NCBI RefSeq assembly: GCF_020386975.1
Contig: NZ_JABFNK010000005.1
Coordinates: forward strand, 434,001 to 498,000
DNA from: Thermococcus bergensis
GTDB lineage: Archaea; Methanobacteriota_B; Thermococci; Thermococcales; Thermococcaceae
Reading direction: 5' to 3'
Length of the DNA: 64,000 nucleotides
Below the pieces are notes generated by a model that had not been told where the DNA came from, did no database searches, and worked only from the letters and a program-made list of their open reading frames with translations. This document shows positions 35,666 to 45,798 of the stretch, piece by piece (positions within the stretch are counted from its first letter, which is position 1; the number at the start of each line of letters is the position of its first letter). The position numbers were made by a program, and so were the translations under genes.

Positions 35666-36756
35666 ACTCCCCACATCTTCAGGGCTTTCAAACGAATATT
35701 CCACGAGCCGACCACATCACGGTCAGCCTCAAAACCACAATTCGAGCACTTTAAAACCCTGTGCCCATTCGGGACTAGCTTCCCCCCACATATCGGACAC
35801 AGGGATGAAGAGTAAGCAGGATCAACAAAAACGACACTCACACCCTTTAACTTGGCTTTATACTCGATAATGGATTGAAGCTTTCTAAAACTCCACCTGT
35901 GCAAGCGACCATTCAACTCAGCAGAGTATCTGACTGAGTCTCTAATATTAGTCAAATCCTCAAGGGCAATACAACCATAATTCTCTGCCAGTTCAACAAT
36001 CTTGGTTGCTAACTTGTGATACAAGTCATTTAGTCTGTTCCTTTCTCTTTCGCCATACTTTTCCAAAAGCTCTTTTCTCTTTTTACCCGTTTTTAGCTTC
36101 TTCTGAATTCTCCTCCTCTTCAAGAAATAACCCGTTCTAATTTCCCTCTCGTGAGTAATGATCTGGATAAAGTTCCCATCTGGAAGGCTGAGGGTTACAT
36201 TATTCTCGTTCAAGTCCACACCAACGACGGCTTTTGACTCTCTGACTTCAACTTCCTTTGAGAACACCACGTGGAGAAAAACTCCTTTTGGATTTTTAAC
36301 CAGCCAGGCTTGTCCTATTTTCCACTCCCTAAACTTCTCGTGGTACTTTGCAGGGTAAAACTCCAGTTCCAGCCTTCTACTTGGAGTTGAGAGTTTAATA
36401 AATCCTCCTTCAATGTCGAGTTTGAAGAGGTGATCATCAAGCATTATCACTTTTTTCTTGAAAACAGGCTTTCCATTAGCTTTTCCTTTTCTCTTCCTCT
36501 TCCTGTAACTCTTGTAGATTGAGGTAGCCATTTGGCAGGCCGTGTAAATGTAGTGGCTTGGGAGTTCTGGGTACTGCTCCCGAAGGCTTTTGTACGTCTC
36601 TTTCTTCAACCGGTAGAAGCTCGTAATGTTGTTCTCAAAAACATAATCAAGGAGTAAATTTACAATATCAGAATAAAGGGAGAAGAGGTCTTCTAACCCT
36701 TCAGGTTCTGTTTTGAGTTTGAATTTTGCCGTGAGTTTAATCGTCTCTGAGGGCAT
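35575..36756 (-). CDS. tnpB: TnpB of IS607 element
   Basis: 393-residue RNA-guided nuclease. Complete catalytic set: VVGVDLNENNVTLSL (Asp), CIALEDLTNIRDS (Glu) and EADRDVVGSWNIRLKAL (Asp). Four-Cys zinc finger CPICGG...CSNCG. Its ATG lies inside the last codons of the recombinase gene (20-base overlap). The 3' coding end overlaps the structured right end discussed under 35564-35665. Confidence 0.9.
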   Translation of the reverse strand: MPSETIKLTAKFKLKTEPEGLEDLFSLYSDIVNLLLDYVFENNITSFYRLKKETYKSLREQYPELPSHYIYTACQMATSIYKSYRKRKRKGKANGKPVFKKKVIMLDDHLFKLDIEGGFIKLSTPSRRLELEFYPAKYHEKFREWKIGQAWLVKNPKGVFLHVVFSKEVEVRESKAVVGVDLNENNVTLSLPDGNFIQIITHEREIRTGYFLKRRRIQKKLKTGKKRKELLEKYGERERNRLNDLYHKLATKIVELAENYGCIALEDLTNIRDSVRYSAELNGRLHRWSFRKLQSIIEYKAKLKGVSVVFVDPAYSSSLCPICGGKLVPNGHRVLKCSNCGFEADRDVVGSWNIRLKALKMWGVPVPPESPPMKTGGGKPTRYEINTLHALYW

Positions 36757-37345
36757 TCTTTACCGCCTCGACAAGGCGTTTTTTCTTGTGAGAACGCATT
36801 CCATAAAGCTTTCCAGCAAAAGAGGTTACGATGGCTAACAAGTCCTCAACAAGTTCCTTTTCTGGCGTTTTCTCTTCATCATCAAAGATTACTTCAACCT
36901 CAACCCCGTGAGAGTTAAAGTATTGCTCAAGGTATTTGAATCCAAAGCGGGTGAGCCTGTCTTTGTACGTTATAACGACTTTTGTTATTTCCCCGCTTTC
37001 AATGAGTTTGAAGAGCTGTTTTAACCCCTTCCTGTTCTCGTTCAGTCCTGAGGAAATGTCTGTTATGATTTTTGCAACTTGGTAGCCTTTTGATGCGCAG
37101 TAGTTCTTGAGGTATTCGACCTGTCTTTCAAGGTCTTGTTTTTGGTCTCGGCTTGAGACTCTTGCGTAAATGACGACCTTGTCGGGGATTTTGCCTTCGA
37201 GGAGTCTTTTAATCTCGCTTTCCGGGATGCGGTATTCTTTTCCAACCCTGTATGCTTTAATCTCGCCGGCTTTGATTTTTCTGAGGAGTGTCGGCTTGCT
37301 AATGCCAAGGAGCTGTGCCGCTTTCCCTGTCCGATAAAGCTTCAT
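36737..37345 (-). CDS. IS607 serine recombinase (TnpA)
   Basis: About 202 residues. The N-terminal MerR-like helix-turn-helix YRTGKAAQLLGISKPTLLRKI is followed by the resolvase catalytic domain VVIYARVSSRDQKQDLERQ (Ser in ARVSS) and KDRLTRFGFKYLE. ATG 37345 is the normal family start; an in-frame upstream start at 37405 lies at the element edge. Complete. Confidence 0.9.
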   Translation of the reverse strand: MKLYRTGKAAQLLGISKPTLLRKIKAGEIKAYRVGKEYRIPESEIKRLLEGKIPDKVVIYARVSSRDQKQDLERQVEYLKNYCASKGYQVAKIITDISSGLNENRKGLKQLFKLIESGEITKVVITYKDRLTRFGFKYLEQYFNSHGVEVEVIFDDEEKTPEKELVEDLLAIVTSFAGKLYGMRSHKKKRLVEAVKNALRDD

Positions 37346-40300
37346 ACTGCACACCCCTATTACAAACAATGACACAAAATATATAAACTTTACGATTTTA
37401 ACCATTTAGAAAACAGCCCAGCGTGCTTTAAATGCAGGGAGATGCAGAACCATAAGTGAGGTGTTGTTGAAATTCCTCAACTCTTTGGACAGGCCCTTAT
37501 AGCATTTTTTTAAAGCTTCTCTCTGGGATTTATCCCTAATGACATCTTTGATGATTTCACTGATGTTATTATTTTTATCATTGTTGATGTTTTTTTCGCC
37601 ATAAGTTTTTTTTAAGAGTTTTTTAAGATATCTACCTACACACAGCTTAAACTGGCCTAAGGTCTGGGAACTTACCCTATAATTGAAAAGCCTAAACATC
37701 CATATTGGGAATCCATTTAGGGTCACTCTTAAGGTGCCTGCGTGGCTTCTAACTTCGACAGTTCTTTGATTAATTTGTTGTGATGAGTTTCCTTCTGAAT
37801 TAGTGATCTGCGACTGTGGGTTTTTATATGGCGACAAATTGTTCTCTATTTCAAACTTTCCTTCTCTTGGAGGTTCTGGAGGAAGTTCTGGAGGTTCTTC
37901 TTTGGAGAAGGGGCGCCACTCCCTCTCCGGCTCTTCTCCTCCAATTAAAATTACTTTTTTAACACCTCTTCCCAAAAGATACTCTACAGGATCTGCAAGG
38001 AATGAGTAGTACTCCTCTGATGCCTGTGGTGTCTCAAGTGCAACGATCAATCGTTCAATGGGTGTTAAATATGGAAGAATCACTGTACCAACCTTAGTTC
38101 TCTTCAGCAAGTGGGGAATACCGCTGGTATGATCTTTGTGTAAATGAGAGATTATCAAAAGATCAATGTAGTTGTTACCTCGAAAACATCGAAATTCTCG
38201 ATCAATTGCCTTCTTAACTAGGCTCTCTTTTTCAGACCCACAATCGTAAACAAAATTAAAAGAAGCATTTCCGTACTCCAGCTTTCCAGTATAAAACAGC
38301 CCCTGGCCTACATTGTGGAACTTAAACTCAGCCCTAAGCCCCCTCATAATTCCACCCCTCACCCCTTCCCCTTCTTCGAAAATGTTTTCGCTTTCACAAG
38401 CCTCGTCTTCACGAGCTCAACAACGGCCCTGTAAACCTCCAGCTGTTCCTCCTCAGTTAAGCCAAGCGCCTCAAAGATAACCCTGTCAAGTTCCCTCCTG
38501 TCCGGCATGACCTTGTCGAGGGATACATCATCAGGGTTGATGTTGCTCAAGTCCTTGTTGGGCTTCGGAAGGCCGAGCTCTTCGAAGATGCTTCTTACTT
38601 CCCGGTTTGCCGTTTGAGCAAAGATATCAATTAGCCATTGCTCAGTGATTGGGGAAAGCTTGTATGGATTAATAACCAAAGTAACTTGAATTTCAGGCCC
38701 ATAAACTGTTAACAAACCATCACCTAAGTTAGTTCTCCCAACAATTTCCGTGCTGAAGATATGGATAGTTGAGTTAAGTATTGCATCTAAAATCTTTTTC
38801 TTAGGTTTGTACTTCTGCTTGTAGATACCAACAAAAACAACATCCCCAGCATAAATCTGGGCGTCCTCAGGTAAAATTGGTGTCCAATTTCTCTGATCTC
38901 TAAATCTTAATATTACAAAATCTTGCTTCTCTTGTACTGGTAAAACCCACCAATATCTCCTTCCTTGCAAAGTACGACGGGAGGGATATCCCTTACTTTC
39001 ACCCCATCGTATGTAGGAAAGAATGTGTTTTTTACCTGAGTCTTCGAGTTCCTTTAATGATAAGGAGCAATAAAGCATTACTCTATTTGGAGCAACTGGA
39101 AGCACTACATAAGTTTGGATTTCCCGAGTAGATGTTATGGTTGGTTTCAAAAACTCCTCCTCGATGTATCCCTCCCATCCAGCTTTGTTTCTCACGGCAA
39201 CCAATCCCTCCTCCGGCTTGTGAACCCTTCCACAAATAGGACAAACGGGCCACTTTACTGGGTTCTTTATCGGCTCAAGGTAGAAGAACTCGTTTGCTCC
39301 TGTTGTGAATCCTCTCTTAACCTCAGCAATCTCACCCAGCCTCACAAGCTTTCCTTTTCCTTTATCAAGAATCACGTAGAATATCCTCGGCGCCCTGATT
39401 AATATTCCTCCCCACTTCATGCCCTCGTATTCTCCAGAAATGTTGTAAGTCCCCAGAAGGGGATTCCTCGTACCGATCTCAAAACCGCCCATCTTAGCTA
39501 ACTCAACACTTCTAATGCTCCTGATCCTGATATCATCGTCCTCATAGCTGTAAACTTTCCCGCCGAAGACCTCAACCTCCTTTACCTTTCCAACGTAGCA
39601 GTTGAGCATCTTTTCCACTGTTTCAAGGCTAAGTTCATCAAAGTTTTTCTTTAGAAGGACGAAGTTTACGCATTCATCTCCAACTGTGTTAAACAGCTCT
39701 TTGGGCTTTCTCGTCAGGACGGTAATTACGGTGTTGACATCAGCCTGTTCGAACGACCTCGTTGTGTAGTCTATTATCCTCTTTAAATACGTGAATCTCA
39801 GGAAGAACTCCTGCAACTGAGTTCCATAATCAACATCGAGCCACGAGTTGGATGTGATGAAAACCAGCGCTCCCTTTGGGTTGAGCAGGTTAACGCCCTG
39901 AATGAAGAAGTAAGCATAAAGGTCACTCCTTTTGTTCAAGCGCATCTCATGCTCAAACTTTTCCTTGATTATTGTCTCCATGTGTTTTATTATCTTCTCC
40001 TTGTACTCCTTCTTTAACTTCTCCTGCTCCTTCTTGGGAAGCATCTCGAACTCTGCCAAATCATAGTACTCTGGATAAATCTTCTCCTGCCTCACATACG
40101 GCGGGTTTGCTATCACAATATCGAAGCCCTTCTTGTGGAGCATCACATCAGGAAAGTCCAGCTCCCATATGAAAGGTGGTTTTTCAATTCTTCCTTCTTT
40201 GATAGCCGAGAGGAGGAGCTTAAACGCTTTCTTGTCCTTGGTTTCATCCGAATCTTTCAGCTCTTCCAGAACGTCCTCCGCAAAGGCTTCAAGAACGTGC

Positions 40301-40901
40301 CACTTGGTCTCTTCTAACTCCTTCCAGCTGACTGTACTGCCTTCGTAATACTTCTTTGCGAGCTCTTTATACTGAACTATCCAAAAAGCTGGCCCTCTTA
40401 TTGCGGCTTTTTGCCTTAAACTTTCACGCCACTTTGATAGGGGAATATCTAGAATGATTTTCTTTCCGTCTTCTCCCCTAATAATTATGTGCGGTGGTGC
40501 AAGAGAATCTCCAACAACTAGTTTAGCCTCTAAGTTGGGCAAAATGGGCTCGTTGGGAATTCTATCCTGCTTCTCGATTAAAGCCAACCACAGTCTGAGC
40601 TTGGCGACCCTTATCGCCCACTCCTTAATATCAACCCCGTAGATGTTTTCCCTGATTATCTCAAGCTTCTTTTCGTAGTCAACCGAAACGTTGGCTTTCT
40701 CGTGAAGTTCAGTCAGGAGGTGGTACATGCCAACCAAAAAAGCACCGCTTCCAGCGGCTGGATCTACTATTTTAACTTCCTCAAGCGCCTTAACTATTTC
40801 TCTGGGCAACGACCTCGGCTCCCATTCGTGAGCCGGCTTGAAGACGAACTCTCTCAATAGCCTATCATCGACTTTGGTATTCCTCCTTAAATACTCATAA
40901 A

Positions 40902-41833
40902 ACCCTAGTTCCCACCACCTGTGAAGTTGTATAATCTGTCCAGATTCACGGCCAGAATCGCCCCTAAAATCCTGACAGCTAACCCCCTCAAACTAACACT
41001 CCTGCTCGGCCTCAGAAGAAACTCAGAAAACTTCGAAAACAAAGTCTCAATCCTCCTGCGAAAGTCAGACAAGTACTTGTAAAACTTCTTCTCCTCCAGA
41101 TTGCTAATCTGATTCCCCCGCTTTACTGGCGTGTAAACAACGCCAAACCTCAGAAATTCCTCCTGAAGTTCTCTACTAACGTAACCCTTATCCAAAAACA
41201 GAAAACAGCCGGAAAACTCCTCAACAATCACCCAGAACTTTTCCCGGACAACACTCACATCATGCTTATTCGCCGGATCAACAGACAGTAAAGCCAGCAA
41301 ATTTCCATCAGAGTAACAGGTCAGCTTGTACCCATAGTAAAACTTTTTTTAGAGGGAACAAACCCAACTGCGGGCTTTTCAGAGATGACTTCTGAAGAAC
41401 CCTCCTTATCCTTCCTGTTTTTTCTGGCCAACTCCTTGGTCTGAATGGGCTTTGAGTCCAGTATTCTAACGTATTCTCTGGCGTGTTTTTTGAATAATTC
41501 TTCCTGCGCTAGGAGCAGGAGTTTTTCGTGCCTGTTCAAGCGTTCTGTTAGTTTGTTGTACCTGATTTTGGGGAACAGCTTCATTTCTTCGATTAGGACT
41601 CTGTAAGCGTGCTTGTAAACTCCGTTAAAGTGCAAGTGTGCTAGTATTGCGAAGGTTATTAGGTCGTAGAGGCTGATTATTTCCCTGTGAGTGTTTTTCG
41701 GGTAGTGTTTGCTGATTATCGGGTAGATTTCGGATTTTATGATCAGGATTTCCCTCTGAAAACTCAATACAACCACCAATCAATCAAAAGACTTAAGTGC
41801 TTATAACTCTAACGATCTAATGGGAACTAGGGT
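40902..41833 (-). mobile_element. IS982-family element (copy D)
   Basis: Complete 932 bp. Target duplication TCATAAA at 40895-40901 and 41834-41840, in the methylase coding sequence between motifs FYTPR and DPAAGSG. Inverted relative to copy C 5.6 kb away. Confidence 0.94.
40905..41767 (-). CDS. IS982 transposase, two frames, TTG start (copy D)
   Basis: OrfA from TTG 41767 to 41321, orfB to 40905, joined by the A7-G run (T7 at 41344-41350). Near-identical to copy C, including the LSFQREI start, so the two are close sisters. Confidence 0.83.
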
Positions 41834-43271
41834 TCATAAATTGCCATTCTACACATGAAATCTACTTCTGCCCTAGGAGTGTAAAAAATTCCGGAGACCC
41901 TTCTCTCTTCTTCCTCCAGAGCCTTTTCCTCTTCTGCAATTAAAGACTCGTAAATCTTTCCAAGCATTGCTGGATCAACTGCAACCTCAACTTCGTAGGG
42001 TGTTTCCTCTGTTATCGTGAAGTTGTACTCTTCAAAGAAGTCAAATATTATCTTCTTTACCAGCTCATCTGGAAGTGATGTTATTATTTTGTCTAGGTCA
42101 ACGCTCTCTACCCTGACATGGTTGAAAAGACCGCCGTTGAAGTACGGGACTCCATAGGTAAATATATCTCTAACAGTGGATGAAGGGATATTTCGGATTT
42201 CATCGATATCTCTTCGTTCGCTTCTTGGGGTGTTCATTGCGTAGAGGAATAGGACTCTAAGGTAGTCTTTGTAAAACTCACCACCATATTCCTCCTTCTC
42301 CCTATACATCCACTTAATGAAATTCTTTATGTTGGGTGAAATGATTTCCAGTAAATCTTTTCTTAATATGTCTTTTTTAGCTTCAACAATCCATCCCTTC
42401 TTTTGGAGGAAATAAACAAACATCAGCCTGTTAAAGAACGTGTGGGCAAAAGTCTTGGCGGCTCTCTCAACGAATATCTCTTTTGGTAATTCTCCTCTGT
42501 AGGCCTCCTCAAGCCTTTTTCCATAAAGCCTCTTTATTTCACCTTTGAGCTTATAGTAGTACTCCTTATACTCTTTGAAAAACTCCTCCGTGAGGGGCTT
42601 AACCTGCATGTATTCGTCTATAATGGCTTTTATCTGAGCAGCTGGAGGGTGTTTCTTTGATGTTTCGTAGAGGTTTTTAAGCTCCTGGGCAACAATGGCT
42701 AAGTTTCCCACAAGGGTTCTAAATTTCCCCTCTTCCGGGTCAATTACATAAATGTTGAGCTTGGCGTTTTCAAGTTCTCTTCTGTAGATTGGAACAACAA
42801 GCTTCCAATAATTGGAATAATCGAGAACAAGAAGAAAGTTTGCAAACTCCAAGTCCAGAGAATAAGTGAAATCGAGCAAGTCTTTAACAAGCCTCTGTCT
42901 GTACTTTACGGTATCGCTTCTGCTTTTGGCATAGACAATGTAGAAACTCTCCCCTTCTGGAGGGTTCGTTTTTGCAATAATCTTGATAATCTCGGTGTGC
43001 CTTCCTACGAATTCGTTCAGCTCATTTTTAGGAATGAGTTCATCAGCATAATTAAAACCCCATGTATCGGTGAATATATCCCTAAAAAGGCGTATTGCTT
43101 CTTCGGTTTCCATTTTGGGATTAAGGCCTCTAAGTTTCTCTTCGATTATCTTGACTAGCGGATCCATAAGAAAACCCCCTCATTAATATTGTCCTTTGTT
43201 ATTCTGTTTTTATGTTAGGGGGTATATATAATTTTCATGCATGCAATGAATATTGAAATTGAATATTCCAA

Positions 43272-43895
43272 TCAAAGCCTCTCCACAAGCTCCCTCAACT
43301 TCTCCTTTCCTTCGTTCAAGATCGGCTTCCCGTGGCTTGGGAGTAAATGCACAAAGTCAACGTCCAAAAGCCTCTTTATGGCTTCCCTATTCTTCATCGG
43401 GTCAAGGGAGTAGTGGTGCGGAATCTCCTCCAGCTTCCCGTTCTCTTCCCTAACCAAATCTCCCACAAAGAGGGCTTTTGTTTCCAGGTCGAGCAAACAA
43501 ATGCTTCCGGGAGTATGGCCGGGAGAATGAATAACTCTAAGCCCCTCGATCTCATCTCCGTCGTTCAGCTCTATTTCAACATCAACCGGCTCGATTTCCC
43601 TTCTGAATGTTTTCTCTCCCTTCAAATAAGGCACTTCATCCTTATGGGCCGCAACCACTGCACCGGTCGCATCTTTAAGGTCTTTTAAAGAGCCCACGTG
43701 GTCATAATGAGCGTGGGTCACTATTATTATCTCAACGTCCTCTGGAACGTAGCCAAGCTTTTCTACGTACCTCAAGACTTTCTCATACTCTCCTGGAAGG
43801 CCGGCATCTATAAGGAGGAGTTTTTCTCCCCTTTCTATTAGATAGACGTTTGCAAAAGTTTCATCAACAAGGTGAATGTTTCCAATGACTTTCAT
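43272..43895 (-). CDS. Metallo-beta-lactamase fold hydrolase (glyoxalase II-like)
   Basis: 207 residues. Motifs: VTHAHYDHVGSL (HxHxDH), RVIHSPGHTPGSICLLD, LFVGDLVREENG and LLPSHGKPI, all spaced as in small glyoxalase II/persulfide dioxygenase-like hydrolases. GGTGAATCTAT precedes the ATG. Divergent from phr. Substrate unknown. Confidence 0.78.
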   Translation of the reverse strand: MKVIGNIHLVDETFANVYLIERGEKLLLIDAGLPGEYEKVLRYVEKLGYVPEDVEIIIVTHAHYDHVGSLKDLKDATGAVVAAHKDEVPYLKGEKTFRREIEPVDVEIELNDGDEIEGLRVIHSPGHTPGSICLLDLETKALFVGDLVREENGKLEEIPHHYSLDPMKNREAIKRLLDVDFVHLLPSHGKPILNEGKEKLRELVERL

Positions 43896-44029
43896 ATAGA
43901 TTCACCAAGATAATATTCTGTCTTTCAACTTAAAGTAATTTTGGGTAGATAAAACCAAAAGATTTAAGTAGGTTTTTATTTACCTTAAGTTAGAGAACAC
44001 ATATCATGATCATTCGGGGGTGAGAGTGC

Positions 44030-44632
44030 ATGGAGGAGCACGGGAGACTGCTTGATGTCCTTGGAAACGAGACGAGAAGGAGAATATTACTGTTACTGAC
44101 CAAACGGCCATACTTCGTAAGCGAGCTCTCGAAGGAGCTGGGAGTGGGGCAAAAGGCCATCCTTGAGCACCTTAGAATCCTTGAAAACGCTGGTTTAATC
44201 GAGGGAAGGGTAGAGAAGATTCCAAGGGGCAGGCCCAGGAAGTATTATCAAATAAAGAGGGGCATTAGATTGGAGGTTCTCCTCACGCCGTATTCCTTTG
44301 GCACGGAGATGTACGAGCCCAAAATGCCCAGACAGACGAGGGAATACGAGGAGATAAGGCAGCTCATAAAGTCTCAAGCTCCAGTGGAAGAAAAGATCAA
44401 GGAGCTTTCTGACTTCCTAAGTGAGATAGAACAGAAAATAGAAGAGCACATGAGAATCAAGAGCGAGCTTGAGGAAGTCAGAATGCTTACCGAGACTTAC
44501 ATAAAGAACCTTATGCGCAGAATTGCCAGAGAAAGCGAGGAACAGTTTGATGAGCTTTTGGAGGAATTCGAGGGTATACTCCCAAAAGAAATCATCGAGG
44601 AACTAAAAAGGATAAAGAGAGAGCTGGTTTAG
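44030..44632 (+). CDS. phr: ArsR-type heat-shock regulator (Phr-like)
   Basis: 200 residues. The N-terminal winged helix [33 protein letters not shown] and [19 protein letters not shown] closely follow Pyrococcus Phr, which represses AAA ATPase and small heat-shock genes and its own gene. The C-terminal half is helical and charged ([18 protein letters not shown]), as in Phr. GGGGGTGAGAGTGC precedes the ATG. The 3' end overlaps the convergent S17e gene by four bases. Confidence 0.78.
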   Translation: MEEHGRLLDVLGNETRRRILLLLTKRPYFVSELSKELGVGQKAILEHLRILENAGLIEGRVEKIPRGRPRKYYQIKRGIRLEVLLTPYSFGTEMYEPKMPRQTREYEEIRQLIKSQAPVEEKIKELSDFLSEIEQKIEEHMRIKSELEEVRMLTETYIKNLMRRIARESEEQFDELLEEFEGILPKEIIEELKRIKRELV

Positions 44633-44832
44633 AGCATTTTTCCTTCTTCCTTAAGCCTTACAAGCCTTGTTATGTAGCCAGCTATTCTGTTTCTGAGAGT
44701 CTTGCTTGTGACGTTTGTTAGCTCCTCAACCTTCTTTTTGTTGTGTTCGAAGTCCCTTGTGAACTCGTTTGGGTATCTGTTGAAGAGCTCCCTCGCAGTT
44801 CTCTTAATGAAACCTTGCTTAATGTTTCCCAT
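44629..44832 (-). CDS. rps17e: 30S ribosomal protein S17e
   Basis: 67 residues. It reads [20 protein letters not shown] and [19 protein letters not shown], with GYITRLV near the end, the S17e signature shared by archaea and eukaryotes. GGAGGGATGATGG precedes the ATG. A promoter with TTTATAA is visible at about 44904-44916 (minus strand). The mini-element begins 105 bases upstream of the start. Confidence 0.93.
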   Translation of the reverse strand: MGNIKQGFIKRTARELFNRYPNEFTRDFEHNKKKVEELTNVTSKTLRNRIAGYITRLVRLKEEGKML

Positions 44833-44901
44833 CCATCATCCCTCCGATAATCTTAATTTCCACACCCAAATCAAGTGAGGCTGTTTTAAACTTTTCTCAG
44901 C

Positions 44902-44918
44902 CAGATTTATAAAGCTTC
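44902..44918 (-). promoter_or_regulatory. TATA region of rps17e
   Basis: On the minus strand GCTTTATAAATCTGG supplies a TATA core about 75 bases upstream of the start; a second TTATAAAGG lies at about 44920-44928. Confidence 0.45.
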
Positions 44919-44936
44919 CCTTTATAAGGTTTTTAC

Positions 44937-45344
44937 CACCTGAAAGCCTCGCCCCTTTAGGGCGGGGATGCAGAAATTCTGAGTTTGATCCTTTGAAATG
45001 TCGAAAGCCTTAAATACTTTTTCCTCTTAATAAGGCCTCGGGGAGGCCGTCTTAAAGGTGCCCTTTGAGAGGGCTTTCATTGTGTCCTCCCTTTAGGGAG
45101 GATGACGCTGTAAGGCGTCCTTTGAGAACCGCCCTCTTAGGTGGTAAAAGCTCATCGGCCTCTAAGGCGATAACCCCAATCCCGCTTGGGCGGGTAGGGG
45201 TAACGGGCCTAAGACCGGGCCTGTGGGTCAAACCGAAACTGGCGACGGGAGTAGGTGATGGGCCCACAAACCGATGAAGCTCCTGAAGGAGGGGATTCCT
45301 CTCGGGAGTCATAACCCCTCCTTCAGGGGCGGGGAGGAGGTCAG
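44937..45344 (+). mobile_element. IS605-derived non-autonomous mini-element (MITE)
   Basis: 408 bp with no transposase. Its left end CTGAAAGCCTCGCCC with hairpin and GGGGATGCAG, and its right end GGCGGGGAGGAGGTCAG, are those of the IS605 element at 25323-27217; TTAC abuts the left end. The interior is strikingly GC-rich for this genome. It contains ATAACCCCAATC...GGGGTAACGGG...AAGACC, resembling the 3' part of that element's tnpB, and a perfect 12-base inverted repeat CTGAAGGAGGGG/CCCCTCCTTCAG (45283-45294, 45315-45326). A structured RNA related to the TnpB guide scaffold is likely. It ends one base before the DUF371 start codon. Confidence 0.8.
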
Positions 45345-45761
45345 ATGATTAAGGAAACCATCATCTGCTACGGGCATGAAAACGTGAAAGCAACCCATCG
45401 CTCAACGCTGGAAATAACAAAAGAGGACTACCTGACCCCTAGAGGGGACTGCATAATATGCATAAAGGCCACCAAATCCCTTAAAGAGCTAAGTGATGAG
45501 TTAAAAGAAGCCCTGAAAAAAGGCAGAAAAATAAAAATAAGGATAATTGTTGATGAAATTGTTGATGAGCTTGAGGCACTTGGAGATGAGAGGCTGAGCT
45601 TTGAAAGTGAGGTTTCTATGGTGATAAGAAAGAGCGACTACGTTGATGGCAGAACCCTTGCGATAAGAGCGAACAAGGCAGCGAAGGACATTAAAAGGGA
45701 ACTCGTGGAGAAGCTGAAAAATCCGGGGCAGGAAGTGATTGTTGAGATAATTGTGGAATGA
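45345..45761 (+). CDS. DUF371 family protein
   Basis: 138-residue archaeal protein: IICYGHENVKATHRSTLEI, then LTPRGDCIICIKATKSLKEL and LAIRANKAAKDIKRELVEKL. Function is unknown. The ATG follows immediately after the mini-element, whose right end GGAGGAGGTCAG provides the ribosome site. Its original leader and promoter lie beyond the element or are lost. Confidence 0.8.
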   Translation: MIKETIICYGHENVKATHRSTLEITKEDYLTPRGDCIICIKATKSLKELSDELKEALKKGRKIKIRIIVDEIVDELEALGDERLSFESEVSMVIRKSDYVDGRTLAIRANKAAKDIKRELVEKLKNPGQEVIVEIIVE

Positions 45762-45798
45762 TGAGATTTGAGGTAAGGTTCTTATCGAAAGATTTTTA

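Larger units (their letters stand above)
35564..37417 (-). mobile_element. IS607-family element
   Basis: About 1.85 kb with a serine recombinase and tnpB and no long terminal repeats. Boundaries were set by comparison with the deletion derivative at 58069-58326 and by restoring the MBL reading frame. The minus-strand left junction is CGCT-GGG-CTGTTTT and the right is GAACGGC-GGG-TGG, so insertion was at a GG core, as known for IS607. Removing it leaves KARW-WYSQ in frame. Confidence 0.83.
34194..38347 (-). pseudogene. ComEC-like metallo-beta-lactamase gene broken by IS607 and IS982
   Basis: Three exact pieces rebuild one gene: 38347-37418, 35562-35327 and 34381-34194. Piece 1 holds the metal motif IISHLHKDHTSG, a Pro/Glu-rich insert (EEPPELPPEPPREG) and ends HLPAFKARW. 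Piece 2 resumes WYSQLAPYFEPCEFEL, FLTGDVDLNYKF, LVPHHGSHKNWN. Piece 3 gives the family-typical FWVVSAGVRNKYRHPSC and ends LRLVGVF. One copy of the 13-base duplication (34382-34394) must be removed to keep the frame. ATG 38347 follows GAGGGGTGGAATT and the methylase stop is 12 bases upstream. Probably not functional now. Confidence 0.85.
38359..43167 (-). pseudogene. Eco57I/PglX-type DNA methylase split by IS982
   Basis: The N-terminal part (43167-41834) starts MDPLVKIIEEKLRGLNPKM and ends at FYTPRAEVDFMCRMAIYE. The rest (40901-38359) continues YLRRNTKVDDRLLREFVFKP, motif I VDPAAGSGAFLVGMY, motif IV VIANPPYVRQE and a large target-recognition half with CPVCGRVH. Deleting IS982 copy D and one 7-base duplication restores a single frame of about 1,290 residues. 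This is the layout of type IIG/PglX adenine methylases; no obvious PD-(D/E)XK nuclease motif is seen at the N-terminus, so it may be methylase only. First gene of the operon, with a TATATATA box near 43222. Confidence 0.87.

Noticed and set aside
38359-40857. Separate methylase gene starting MREFVFKP
   Set aside because: Sequence upstream of that ATG is in frame, coding and joins exactly to the piece across IS982 copy D; it is not a natural start.
24353-43167. Direct assignment to BREX, DISARM or Gabija
   Set aside because: Hallmark partners (PglZ, DrmA/DrmB, GajB) are not seen; composition is only similar.
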